Part shown: in pieces, positions 27,969-36,316 of the stretch | How positions within the stretch are numbered: the stretch's first letter is position 1 | Layout: every line of letters begins with the position of its first letter | From: Breoghania sp. L-A4 | Lineage (GTDB): Bacteria > Pseudomonadota > Alphaproteobacteria > Rhizobiales > Stappiaceae | Length of the DNA stretch: 64,000 nt | NCBI RefSeq assembly: GCF_003432385.1 | Contig: NZ_CP031841.1 | Location: forward strand, 2,767,579 to 2,831,578 | Direction: 5' to 3' | The notes under the pieces: generated by a model | What the model saw: only the letters and a program-made list of their open reading frames with translations | The model's database searches: none | Told to the model about the DNA's origin: nothing | Position numbers and translations under genes: made by a program

Positions 27969-29699
27969 TCACGATCCGCCGCGCGCAAGCAGAAACACGA
28001 TCACGCAGACCAACACGGCCGACAGCGCCTGCCAGAAGACCAGCGGATTGCGCTCCGCGAGCGGCACGCGGGCGTTCCCGGCAAACGCCGGGTTGGGCGT
28101 GCGCAGGTCGAACTCGAATTCCGACAGCGCCTCGTAACGCTTGTAGGGATCGGGGTGCACCGCCTTGCGCAAGGCTCCATCGATCCACGGCGGCAAATCA
28201 GGACGGGACTCCAGCGCGGGAGCATAGCGCAGCTTGCGCTGCTGGGCGCGGGTGCGCGTGCGCGCCACCTGCGCGCCATAGGGCAGTTTTCCGGTCAGCA
28301 TCTGATAGGCGATGACGCCAAGCGAGAAGATGTCGGAGCGCGGCGTGCCGGGCTCGCCGACAAAATACTCGGGCGCGGTGTATTGCACGGTGCCGAGAAT
28401 ATCCTCACGCGCCCCGCGCGGCTCCGCCTCGACCACACCGGCCACCTTGGTGGAGCCGAAATCGATGATCTTCACCGTGCCGTCGCGGTCGATCATGATG
28501 TTTTCGGGCCGCAGGTCCTGGTGCACCATCTCCATGCGATGGAAGGCCCGCAGGCCCTTGGCGATCTGCTCCACGATCCCGCGAACAATCTCAAGATCCG
28601 GGCGCGGGTGATCGGCCATCCATTGGCCCAGGGTCTGGCCGTCGACGTATTCGGTGACGAGATAGAATGAGCTGCGCGGCCGCTTCTGCGGATGGTTTTT
28701 CAGCACATGCGCGCTGCTGATGCGCCGCCCGATCCACTCCTCCAGCATGAACCGCTTGAGATAGGAGGCGTCCTCGCGCAGATCGATCGAGGGGATCTTG
28801 ATGACGGCGTGCGACCCGTCGGCGCTGTCCTGCGCCAGATAGATGTGACTGCGGCTGCTGGCGTGCAGGGAGCGCACGATCCGGTAGCCGTCGAAATCCT
28901 GACGGGCTTCGAGAAGCGGCGGCGCGGGCAGCGACACCGCCTGCCCCATGATGTCCGCCGCATCGCCCGCCGGCAGACAATCCACGCGCACGATCTGCAC
29001 GGTCAGATTGTCGTCGCTGCCACGATCGAGCGCGGCCTGCGCGATTGTCCTTGCCGCGGCATCCAGGTCTCCGGCATGCGCGGCGACGGCGCCCGTCACC
29101 ACGGCCGCATCGACGTGCTCGCAAACCCCGTCGGTCGCCAGCATGAACACGTCGCCAACTCCAAGCGGCACCGCGCGGTAGTCGATCTCCACGTCCGGCG
29201 CGCTGCCCAGCGCCCGGCCCAGATAGGATTGCTGTGACGAGAGCACCACCGTGTGATCGGTGGTCAGTTGCTCCATGCCGCGGCCGGACAGCCGGTAGAT
29301 GCGGCTGTCGCCCACATGAAACAGATGCGCCGTCGTTACCTTCAGCACCATCGCGCTGAACGTGCAGACATAGCCCTTGTCCATGTCGTAGGCGTGCTGG
29401 CTGTGCCTGGTCTGCGCGTACAGCCAGGAATTAGTCGCCGCGATGACGCTCTGCGCCGCGGTCCTCACCGTCCAGGAATCGGAGGTGCAATAATAGTCGG
29501 TGAGAAAGCTCTTGATGGCGGATTCCGCGGCGATGCCGCTCACGGCGCTGCTGGAAATGCCGTCGGCGACGGTGATCGCGATGCCCTTCAGCCCGAGCGC
29601 CGGCGGCTCAGGAATGAGCGCGCCGTGAAAGTCCTGGTTGATCTCCTTGCGGCCCCTGTCGGAGTATTGCCCGATCGAGACCGCCAAGCCGCTGTGCAT
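27969..29699 (-). CDS. Bifunctional PP2C protein phosphatase / Ser-Thr protein kinase
   Basis: 576 aa. Residues 1-245 are PP2C-like: DRGRKEINQDF, VADGISSSAVSG, FHVGDSRIYRL, MLATDGVCEHV and DDNLTVQIV give the metal-binding Asp set. Residues about 268-530 are a Hanks-type kinase: catalytic loop HQDLRPEN (usual R of HRD is Q), DFG in IIDFGSTK, and APEY. A C-terminal membrane anchor (VFWQALSAVLVCVIVFLLAR) ends the protein. It lies 53 bp downstream of the formate/nitrite-type channel gene, an arrangement seen in nitrate-assimilation loci, and both would be under the leader at 30712. The protein target is unknown. Confidence 0.9.
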   Translation of the reverse strand: MHSGLAVSIGQYSDRGRKEINQDFHGALIPEPPALGLKGIAITVADGISSSAVSGIAAESAIKSFLTDYYCTSDSWTVRTAAQSVIAATNSWLYAQTRHSQHAYDMDKGYVCTFSAMVLKVTTAHLFHVGDSRIYRLSGRGMEQLTTDHTVVLSSQQSYLGRALGSAPDVEIDYRAVPLGVGDVFMLATDGVCEHVDAAVVTGAVAAHAGDLDAAARTIAQAALDRGSDDNLTVQIVRVDCLPAGDAADIMGQAVSLPAPPLLEARQDFDGYRIVRSLHASSRSHIYLAQDSADGSHAVIKIPSIDLREDASYLKRFMLEEWIGRRISSAHVLKNHPQKRPRSSFYLVTEYVDGQTLGQWMADHPRPDLEIVRGIVEQIAKGLRAFHRMEMVHQDLRPENIMIDRDGTVKIIDFGSTKVAGVVEAEPRGAREDILGTVQYTAPEYFVGEPGTPRSDIFSLGVIAYQMLTGKLPYGAQVARTRTRAQQRKLRYAPALESRPDLPPWIDGALRKAVHPDPYKRYEALSEFEFDLRTPNPAFAGNARVPLAERNPLVFWQALSAVLVCVIVFLLARGGS

Positions 29700-29752
29700 G
29701 AACTGTCCTTGATCCGGAGCCCCGCCGACCCGGCGAGGCTCCCCTCGTCACG

Positions 29753-30586
29753 TTATTCCGCCGGCGCCAGCCGGCCGCCGACCGGACGCGTGGCCGCGGT
29801 CTTGTAGTGGGTGGAATAGAGCGTCAGGCCGACGAAGGCGATGCCGCCGACGAGATTGCCCACCACGGTCGGGATCTCGTTCCACAGAAGATAATCCATG
29901 ATCGAGAAGTTGCCGCCCAGCAGCAGGCCCGAGGGGAACAGGAACATGTTCACGATGGAATGCTCGAAGCCCATGTAGAAGAACAGCATGATCGGCATCC
30001 ACATGGCGATTACCTTGCCCGACACGGACGTCGACATCATCGCCGCGACAACGCCGGTCGACACCATCCAGTTGCACAGCACGCCGCGAATGAACAGCGT
30101 CAGCATGCCGGCCGCGCCGTGCGCCGCGTAGCCCACCGTCCGGCCCTCGCCGATGTGCCCGATGGCGACGCCGACCTTGTTGGGCTCGGTGTCGAAGCCG
30201 AAGGTGAAGATGATCGCCATCATCACGGCCACGGTGAAGGCGCCGCCGAAGTTGCCCGCGAAGACCAGGCTCCAGTTGCGCCACAACCCGGCCATGGTCA
30301 CGCCCGGGCGCTTGTCGATCAGCGCCAGCGGAACCAGCGTCATGACACCGGTGAGCAGGTCGAAGCCGAGGAGATACAAAAGACAGAAGCCGACGGGAAA
30401 CAGGATGGCGCCCGCCAGCGGCTGACCGGTCTGAACGTTGATGGTAATGGCGAAGGCGGCCGCCAGCGCCAGGATGGCGCCCGCCATGAAGGCGCGGATC
30501 AGGGTGTCGCGGGTCGACATGAAGACCTTTGCCTCGCCGGCATCGATCATTTTGGCGACGAATTCGGATGGTGCGAGATAAGCCAT
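29753..30586 (-). CDS. Formate/nitrite transporter (FocA/NirC family)
   Basis: 277 aa, six membrane helices. FNT blocks: AFMAGAILALAAAFAI, GFDLLTGVMTLVPLALIDKR, WRNWSLVFAGNFGGA, LFIRGVLCNWMVSTGVVAA and FFYMGFEHSIVNMFLFPSG, with the gating His in GFEHSIVNM. A pentameric channel for monovalent anions; nitrite is the likely substrate, because the leader carries an ANTAR-responsive element typical of nitrate/nitrite assimilation genes (inference). No nitrate reductase genes lie in the window. Confidence 0.93.
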   Translation of the reverse strand: MAYLAPSEFVAKMIDAGEAKVFMSTRDTLIRAFMAGAILALAAAFAITINVQTGQPLAGAILFPVGFCLLYLLGFDLLTGVMTLVPLALIDKRPGVTMAGLWRNWSLVFAGNFGGAFTVAVMMAIIFTFGFDTEPNKVGVAIGHIGEGRTVGYAAHGAAGMLTLFIRGVLCNWMVSTGVVAAMMSTSVSGKVIAMWMPIMLFFYMGFEHSIVNMFLFPSGLLLGGNFSIMDYLLWNEIPTVVGNLVGGIAFVGLTLYSTHYKTAATRPVGGRLAPAE

Positions 30587-30711
30587 CGGCTGTTCCTTCA
30601 GTTAAGCGTCTACTGGGTGTTCCTCGCGGCCTGCCTGTCGACATGAGCCGCCGTTTGAGCGGATTTCCTCGCGACCGGATACGCGCCCTGCCCAAGTGAG
30701 CGCGCAAGAAA

Positions 30712-30809
30712 GCGCTGAGCGTTCCAGCCGCTTGTCGAGACAAAGCGGTTGGAATGCACAGCGCCGTTGCTGCCAGAATCTTGAAAATGGAAATCCACGC
30801 CGTTGTGGA
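30712..30809 (-). promoter_or_regulatory. ANTAR-type two-hairpin RNA leader with antiterminator/terminator switch
   Basis: Read on the minus strand, two hairpins with identical hexaloops AACGGC follow each other: P1 TCCAC-AACGGC-GTGGA (30809-30794) and P2 CAGC-AACGGC-GCTG (30772-30759). A at loop position 1 and G at position 4 are the defining features of ANTAR-protein binding RNAs. The 3' side of P2 also pairs with 30712-30717 to close a long terminator: GCGCTG, bulge, TTCCAaCCGC-tTTGTC / GACAA-GCGGcTGGAA, bulge, CAGCGC, then TTTCTT. Forming P2 would therefore break the terminator, the known NasT/NasR antitermination logic. It lies 126 bp before the channel gene. Confidence 0.7.
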
Positions 30810-30883
30810 CCGGATCATCGTCCGCATCGCGCCTGCGAGACGCTGAACGATCCGAGCAGCCTCAGTCTTGGGGCTTTCCCCGC

Positions 30884-30910
30884 GATGCACAAGAACTAAT
30901 CTTGTGCATC
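30884..30910. promoter_or_regulatory. 27-bp palindrome upstream of the ANTAR leader / downstream of dat
   Basis: GATGCACAAG-AACTAAT-CTTGTGCATC, perfect 10-bp arms, with GGGGCTTTCCCC beside it. It may be a regulator site for the nitrite channel promoter or the terminator of the dat operon. The half-sites TGCAC/GTGCA recall NtrC, but their spacing (13) is wrong. The rest of 30587-30999 holds no gene. Confidence 0.4.
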
Positions 30911-30999
30911 CGGCGCCCAACAAACAGGCAGACGCGGTCCCCAGGCGCGACGGCATGATCCGCCCTACAACGCGAGCGCACCGTGCGGGGTGAACGGTA

Positions 31000-31863
31000 T
31001 CAGATCGCCGTCTTGAGGCTTTCGTCGAGGTAGATTTCACGCAGTTTCGCCGCCACCGGACCGGGCGTGCCGGTTCCCACTGGCGCGCCGTCGATCTCCA
31101 CCACCGGCAGCACGAAGGCGGAGGCGGAAGTGATAAAGGCCTCGTCCGCGGCCTTCGCCTCCTCCAGCGTGAAGGCGCGTTCCTCGACCTTCATCTGCGC
31201 GCTGCGGGCAAACCGCAGCACGGCGGCGCGGGTGATGCCGTGCAGGATGTCGCTCGACAGATGACGGGTGATGATCACCCCGTCCTTGACGATATGCGCG
31301 TTGTTCGAGGTGCCTTCGGTGACCAGCCCGTCCTCGACCAGCCAGGCGTCGTCGCAGCCGGCTTTCTTGGCCATCATCTTGCCCATGGACGGATAGAGCA
31401 GCTGCACCGTCTTGATGTCGCGCCGGCCCCAGCGGATGTCGTCGATGGAAATCACCTTCAGCCCGCGCTTGGCGGCAGGGTTGTCGATCAGATAGGGCAG
31501 CGACTGGGTGAACATCACCAGGCTGGAGGGCGTCTTGGCCGGATCAGGGAAGGAGAAATCCCGGTCGCCCGGCGCGCCGCGGGTGACCTGCAGATAGATC
31601 AGCCCCTCATCGAGCCCGTTGCGGCTCACCAGCTCGCGGTGGATCTGCAAAAGGTTCTCGGCGTTGAGCGGCGGCGCCATCTCCAGCTCGCCCAGCGAGC
31701 GCGTCAGCCGCGCGGCGTGACCATGGAAATCGATCAGCTTGCCGCCGAGCACCGTGGTCACCTCGTAGACCCCGTCGGCCATCAGGAAACCCCGGTCGAA
31801 GATCGAGACCATGGCTTGGTCCTCGGGCACATACTGGCCGTTCACATAAACAATTCGGCTCAT
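31000..31863 (-). CDS. dat: D-amino acid transaminase (class IV PLP aminotransferase)
   Basis: 287 aa from ATG 31863. Fold-type IV aminotransferase: RIVYVNGQYVPEDQAMVSIFDRGFLMADGVYE at the N-terminus is the D-alanine aminotransferase pattern, PLP lysine K151 in RRDIKTVQLLYPSM, phosphate-binding part in EGTSNNAHIV and GITRAAVL. It interconverts D-amino acids and 2-oxo acids, especially D-Ala/D-Glu. It is placed downstream of dgcN-dgcA, so D-amino acids from peptidoglycan or the environment can be channelled to D-glutamate and on to L-glutamate. Confidence 0.9.
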   Translation of the reverse strand: MSRIVYVNGQYVPEDQAMVSIFDRGFLMADGVYEVTTVLGGKLIDFHGHAARLTRSLGELEMAPPLNAENLLQIHRELVSRNGLDEGLIYLQVTRGAPGDRDFSFPDPAKTPSSLVMFTQSLPYLIDNPAAKRGLKVISIDDIRWGRRDIKTVQLLYPSMGKMMAKKAGCDDAWLVEDGLVTEGTSNNAHIVKDGVIITRHLSSDILHGITRAAVLRFARSAQMKVEERAFTLEEAKAADEAFITSASAFVLPVVEIDGAPVGTGTPGPVAAKLREIYLDESLKTAI

Positions 31864-31936
31864 CGGGAGCGGTTCTCCGGGTTGGAGCAAGGATGCGCGA
31901 TCAAGCGTCGCGGTTTAAGGGAGTATCGGCCGCCGC

Positions 31937-32902
31937 TCAACCCCACAGGGCGGCAACCGGCGGCGACACGCCCTCGGCGCCATAGGCCAGCGGAATCTCG
32001 CGATCCTCGGCCAGAAGCAGCGGCCCGTCCAGATCGACGACCTCCGCGCCTTGGGCCAGAAGCACCGCCGGTGCCATGGCCAGCGAGGACCCGACCATGC
32101 AGCCGATCATCACGCCGTAGCCTTCCTCGCGCGCCTGTTCGCGCAGGGCCAGCGCTTCGGTCAGCCCGCCGGTCTTGTCGAGCTTGATGTTGACCATGTC
32201 GTATTTGCCCTTGAGACCGGGCAGCGAGCCGCGATCATGGCAGGACTCATCGGCGCAGACCGGCACCGGCCGGGCGATCTCGCGCAACGCGTCGTCCTTG
32301 CCTGCCGGCAGCGGCTGCTCCACCAGATCGACGCCCAGCCGCTGCAGATGCGGCACCAGGTCCTGATAGACCTCCGCCGACCAGCCCTCGTTGGCGTCGA
32401 TGACGATGCGCGAGTCCGGCGCGCCCTCGCGCACGGCCTCCAGCCGGGGCATGTCCTCGGGCGTGCCGAGCTTGATCTTCAGAAGCGGCCGGAAGGCGTG
32501 CTTGCGGGCGGCGGCGCGCATGTTGTCCGGCGTGTCCAGTGACAGGGTGAAGGCGGTGATCACCGGGCGTGGCGCTGCGAGCCCCGCCAGCTCCCAGACG
32601 CGCTTGCCGGCACGTTTCGCCTCCAGATCCCACAGCGCGCAATCCACCGCGTTGCGCGCGGCCCCCGCCGGCAGCATCTCCAGAAGCGCCTGCCGGTCGA
32701 ACGGCTGCGTCAGCCCCTCGATCTCGGCGGTGACGCTGTCCAGCGTCTCATTGTAGCGCGCGTAGGGCACGCACTCGCCCCAGCCTGAGGCTCCACCGTC
32801 CTCGACACGCACCGTCAGCACCTCGGCCTGGGTGCGCGAGCCGCGCGAAATCGTGAACACTTCGGCCAGGCGAAAGACGTCCCGGGAAACGGTGATCTTC
32901 AT
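31937..32902 (-). CDS. dgcA: Enolase-superfamily racemase DgcA (N-acetyl-D-glutamate racemase / dipeptide epimerase-like)
   Basis: 321 aa. Muconate-lactonizing subgroup: catalytic KxK at K142/K144 (LLKIKLG), metal ligands D169 (DANEGW), E195 (LVEQPLP) and D218 (CADES), second lysine K240 (NIKLDKTGG). Many homologues are labelled L-Ala-D/L-Glu epimerase. The tight pairing with the DUF1611 protein DgcN, 57 bp upstream, matches the DgcN-DgcA D-glutamate catabolic pair known from marine bacteria. There DgcN acetylates D-Glu and DgcA racemises the product to the L form. Confidence 0.85.
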   Translation of the reverse strand: MKITVSRDVFRLAEVFTISRGSRTQAEVLTVRVEDGGASGWGECVPYARYNETLDSVTAEIEGLTQPFDRQALLEMLPAGAARNAVDCALWDLEAKRAGKRVWELAGLAAPRPVITAFTLSLDTPDNMRAAARKHAFRPLLKIKLGTPEDMPRLEAVREGAPDSRIVIDANEGWSAEVYQDLVPHLQRLGVDLVEQPLPAGKDDALREIARPVPVCADESCHDRGSLPGLKGKYDMVNIKLDKTGGLTEALALREQAREEGYGVMIGCMVGSSLAMAPAVLLAQGAEVVDLDGPLLLAEDREIPLAYGAEGVSPPVAALWG

Positions 32903-32959
32903 GGACTCTCCAATCCGCCCGCGCGGTGCGGGGGCGGCACAAACGTGTGCCTCACGGTG

Positions 32960-33961
32960 TCAGATCGCGGCCAGCGCGTCCACCAGACGGGCCGCGCCCT
33001 CGCGGAACGGATCCACCGTCGGCAGTCCCAGACGCGCCTCGATCTCGTCGAGACAGGCACGCGCCGCCGCGTCATCGAGATGCTGCGTGTTGACCGAGAC
33101 GCCGACCACCTGGCAGGCGGGATTGGCGACACGGGCCAGCGCCAGGCCTGTGTCGCGCACCTGCTCCAGGCTCGGCAACTGGTAGTCGGGCAGCCCGCGC
33201 ATGTGTGCGCGCGTCGGCTCATGGCACAGGATCAGCGCGTCCGGCTGTCCGCCGTGCACCAGCGCCAGGGTCACCCCGGAATAGGAGACGTGGAACAGGC
33301 TCCCCTGCCCCTCGATCAGATCCCAGTGATCCGCGTCGTTGTCCGGCGTCAGCCACTCGATGGACCCGGCCATGAAATCGGCAATCACCGCGTCGAGCGG
33401 CACACCGTCGCCGGTAATCAGAATACCGGTCTGGCCGGTGGCGCGGAAGGTCGCCTTCATGTCGCGGGCGCGCATCTCCGCGTCCATGGCCAGCGCGGTG
33501 TACATCTTGCCCACGGAACAGTCCGTGCCGATGGCCAGGCACCGCTTGCCGCTGCGCTTGACGCCGTTGGCGATCGGATATTTGACCGACGGGATGCGCA
33601 CGTCGTGCAGCGTGCGTCCCAGCTCCTTGGCCTTGGCGACCAGGTCCGCTTCGTGTGCCAGCAGGCTGTGCAGGCCCGAGGCAATATCGAAGCCCTGCTC
33701 GAGAGCCGCGTGCAGCACGCTCTTCCAGCTCTCGGAGATCACGCCGCCGCGGTTGGCGACGCCGATCACCAGCGTCCGCGCGCCGGCCTCATAGGCCTGC
33801 GCCAGATCCATGTCCGGCAGCTTCATGTCGGCCTTGCAGCCATCCATGCGGAACTGCCCAAGCGCATATTCGGGACGCCAGTCCTTGATGCCCTGCGCCA
33901 CCTTCGCGGCCAGTTGGTCCGGCGCATCGCCCAGAAACAGCAAATAGGGGGTCTCGATCAT
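32960..33961 (-). CDS. dgcN: D-glutamate N-acetyltransferase DgcN (DUF1611)
   Basis: 333 aa from ATG 33961. DUF1611 family: N-terminal Rossmann-like part (YLLFLGDAPDQLAAKVAQGI), then a P-loop-like GTDCSVGKMYTALAMDAEMR and the conserved FRATGQTGILITGDGVPLDAVIADF and WDLIEGQGSLFHVSYSGVTLALVHGGQPD. With dgcA it forms the D-glutamate breakdown pair. Upstream, 206 bp lead to a block of three mobile elements, which now separates it from hpaI and may have altered its promoter. Confidence 0.87.
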   Translation of the reverse strand: MIETPYLLFLGDAPDQLAAKVAQGIKDWRPEYALGQFRMDGCKADMKLPDMDLAQAYEAGARTLVIGVANRGGVISESWKSVLHAALEQGFDIASGLHSLLAHEADLVAKAKELGRTLHDVRIPSVKYPIANGVKRSGKRCLAIGTDCSVGKMYTALAMDAEMRARDMKATFRATGQTGILITGDGVPLDAVIADFMAGSIEWLTPDNDADHWDLIEGQGSLFHVSYSGVTLALVHGGQPDALILCHEPTRAHMRGLPDYQLPSLEQVRDTGLALARVANPACQVVGVSVNTQHLDDAAARACLDEIEARLGLPTVDPFREGAARLVDALAAI

Positions 33962-34167
33962 CGCGCAATACTCGTCTTGCTGGACAGTCTCTGCCCGGCT
34001 GGGCCGGACGTTTGCACCGCGACGCGGTCCGAGGGGAGGAATCGGACGCGTCGGTCGCCGTGTGCGGGATGAAGCGGACGATAACCGAAAACATCCCGGC
34101 CATCGCGCGCGATTTTTATGCAGCCCTGCGGGCGCGGCGAGATGACGCCCCCGCATTGGGCTCTAGG

Positions 34168-35202
34168 TGTGAGCTTTCAACAGGTTGTCCATTCGGACCT
34201 GACCGAGGAGACTGGAGTTACCACGCTTCAGCACGCATCGGAGGGTCCGAATGAACATCCACAAGAATGCCCGCCTGACACCGTTGCGTCGAGGGGAGAT
34301 GGCCCAAGCGGTCATTGAAGGTCGTCTTTCCCGGGCCCAGGCGGCGCGGGTCTATGGCGTGTCGGCCAAGATCGTTGCCCGGTGGGCCGAACGCTACAGG
34401 GCGGAAGGCCCGGCCGGCATGGTCGACCGCTCCTCTCGGCCAGGCCGGATGCCCAGCGCAACCGATCCGCTCCTCTGTGAACGCATCATCGCCCTGCGCC
34501 GTCAGCGCTGGACAGGTAAGCACATCGCTCGGGAGGTCGGCGTGTCACCGGCCACCGTCAGCCGGGCGCTGCGGCGGGCAGGCCTCTCCCGGCTCAAGGA
34601 CCTCGATCCGGCCGAACCGGTGCGCCGCTATGAACGCCAGCATCCGGGCGAGTTGATCCACATCGACATCAAGAAACTCGGTCGGTTCGACCGCGTCGGC
34701 CACCGCATCACCGGCGATCGCACCGGCCAGTCCAACAGCCGCGGTGTCGGCTGGGAGTTTGTCCATGTCTGCATCGACGATGCCTCGCGCATCGCCTTCA
34801 GCCAGATCTTGCCCGACGAGAAGAAACACAGTGCGGTCGCTTTCCTGCGCGCCGCGCTCGCCTATTACGAGAGCCTGGGCGTCACCGTCACCCGCGTCAT
34901 GACCGACAATGGCGCCTGCTACAAATCGAAAGCCTTCGCAAAAGCCTGCCGCGATCTCGGCCTCAAGCACATCCGCACCCGACCCTACACGCCCAAGACA
35001 AACGGCAAGGCCGAACGCTTCATACAGACCGCGTTGCGGGAATGGGCCTATGCCATCGCCTACCCAACGTCACGCCATCGCGCAGCCGAACTGCCGATCT
35101 GGCTACACCGCTACAATTGGCACCGGCCACATGGCAGCCTAAAATCCAAAACACCGATCAGTCGACTCGATCTAACCGAGGACAACCTCTTGAGGCTCCA
35201 CA
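34168..35202 (+). mobile_element. IS481-family insertion sequence, copy 2
   Basis: 1035 bp, same as copy 1 throughout by eye, direct orientation, 33,732 bp apart. Left flank TCTAGG (34162-34167); right flank TCTAG (35203-35207). The missing final G of the duplication is found at 35478, after the 266-bp miniature element plus a second CTAG. This shows that the miniature element inserted later, into the right target duplication of this copy. Confidence 0.95.
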
Positions 35203-35207
35203 TCTAG
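34251..35207 (+). CDS. IS481-family transposase (copy 2)
   Basis: 318 aa, same as the product at 519 except for the last residue (Ile for Ser), because the final codon and TAG stop come from the target CTAG. D139, D219 and E255 are intact and GGAGG precedes the ATG. Likely active. Confidence 0.95.
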   Translation: MNIHKNARLTPLRRGEMAQAVIEGRLSRAQAARVYGVSAKIVARWAERYRAEGPAGMVDRSSRPGRMPSATDPLLCERIIALRRQRWTGKHIAREVGVSPATVSRALRRAGLSRLKDLDPAEPVRRYERQHPGELIHIDIKKLGRFDRVGHRITGDRTGQSNSRGVGWEFVHVCIDDASRIAFSQILPDEKKHSAVAFLRAALAYYESLGVTVTRVMTDNGACYKSKAFAKACRDLGLKHIRTRPYTPKTNGKAERFIQTALREWAYAIAYPTSRHRAAELPIWLHRYNWHRPHGSLKSKTPISRLDLTEDNLLRLHI

Positions 35208-35473
35208 AGCGTTTCCTTGTTAAATGGAATCAATTCTGTTGGTCCAAACCGGTTCGATCCGCGAGGAAACGGGCGAACGGCGTAGCCCATGCTACGGCGG
35301 AGGCCGTTGACGCGGCGGACGGCCGGTTTCGACCAACCCTTTGGGCGGGATGAATTTTCCCGATTATCGGCGAGGCCCGTCTCGGCCATATTTGCGATAT
35401 GCCCTTCGCCAATCCTCTTGATCCTCGACAAAATTCATCTCCGCAGAATGGTTCCATTTAACAAGGAAACGCT
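35208..35473. mobile_element. Miniature inverted-repeat element (MITE-like), 266 bp
   Basis: Terminal inverted repeats AGCGTTTCCTTGTTAAATGG (left) and its exact reverse complement at the right end (to 35473), extending imperfectly inward to about 30 bp. CTAG is present on both sides (35204-35207, 35474-35477), a 4-bp (or TA) duplication. No coding capacity for a transposase; internal ORFs are short. A parent element must supply transposition in trans. Confidence 0.8.
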
Positions 35474-35477
35474 CTAG

Positions 35478-36316
35478 GTCACATACTCATTAACGGGATT
35501 CCCTTGGCGCGAGGGTTCTGATTCACTGACCGCGATCAATGGAGGTCAGGATGGCTCGCTTCGATCTGACGGATTTCGAGTGGTCTGTGATACAGCCGCT
35601 TCTGCCGACAAAGGTGCGTGGGGTCCCGCGCGCCGATGACCGCAAGGTGCTGAATGGCATCTTCTGGCGGCTGCGCACGGGAGCGCCTTGGGCCGACATT
35701 CCGGCGCGCTATGGCCCGTACACGACCTGCGTCAACCGCTTCAACCGCTGGCGCAAGGCCGGGCATTGGGCACGCATTCTTGAAGCGGTATCAGATGCTT
35801 ACGACGGCGAGGTGCAGATGATCGACTCGTCATCGATCCGCGTTCACCAGCATGCCGCCAACGGCCAAAAAAAGAGGAGCGATCCCGTTGCATGGGTCGC
35901 TCGCGCGGCGGCCTGACCACCAAGATCCATGCGCTCGTCGACGCCGAGGGCCGGCCGATCCGCCTCAAGCTGACCGAAGGCCAGGCCCACGACGGACGCT
36001 CGGCCGCCGACATGTTCGAAACGCTCAAGGCCGGTCACATCCTGCTCGCCGACCGCGCCTATGACAGCGATGCCTTGCGCGCCGAAATGGCCGCGCGGGG
36101 CGCATGGGCCAACATCCGCGCCATGCCGAACCGCGTCAAAAGCTTCCCCTTCAGCGCCTGGGTTTATCGGCAACGCAACGCCGTCGAGCGTTTCTTTAGC
36201 AAACTCAAACACTTCAGGGCCATTGCCACACGATACGACAAGCGCGACGACAATTTTCTCGCGTCAGTCCAACTCGCTTCAATCCGCATATGGTTGCGAA
36301 CTTATGAGTCGGTCAC
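35478..36316 (+). mobile_element. IS5-family (IS427-like) insertion sequence
   Basis: 839 bp with imperfect inverted repeats: left GTCACATACTCATTA, right (reverse complement) GTGACCGACTCATAA. Flanked by CTAG on both sides (35474-35477 and 36317-36320); if the duplication is TA only, the ends each gain one base. Carries a two-ORF transposase with an A-rich slippery site. Oldest of the three stacked elements by the target-site logic. Confidence 0.88.

Noticed and set aside
30884-30910. NtrC binding site reading of the TGCAC/GTGCA palindrome
   Set aside because: NtrC sites have a 7-bp centre between these half-sites; here it is 13 bp.
436-35202. Composite transposon formed by the two IS481 copies
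   Set aside because: Each copy has its own target duplication (GCTAGA versus TCTAGG), which fits independent insertions, not transposition of the whole 34.8-kb unit.
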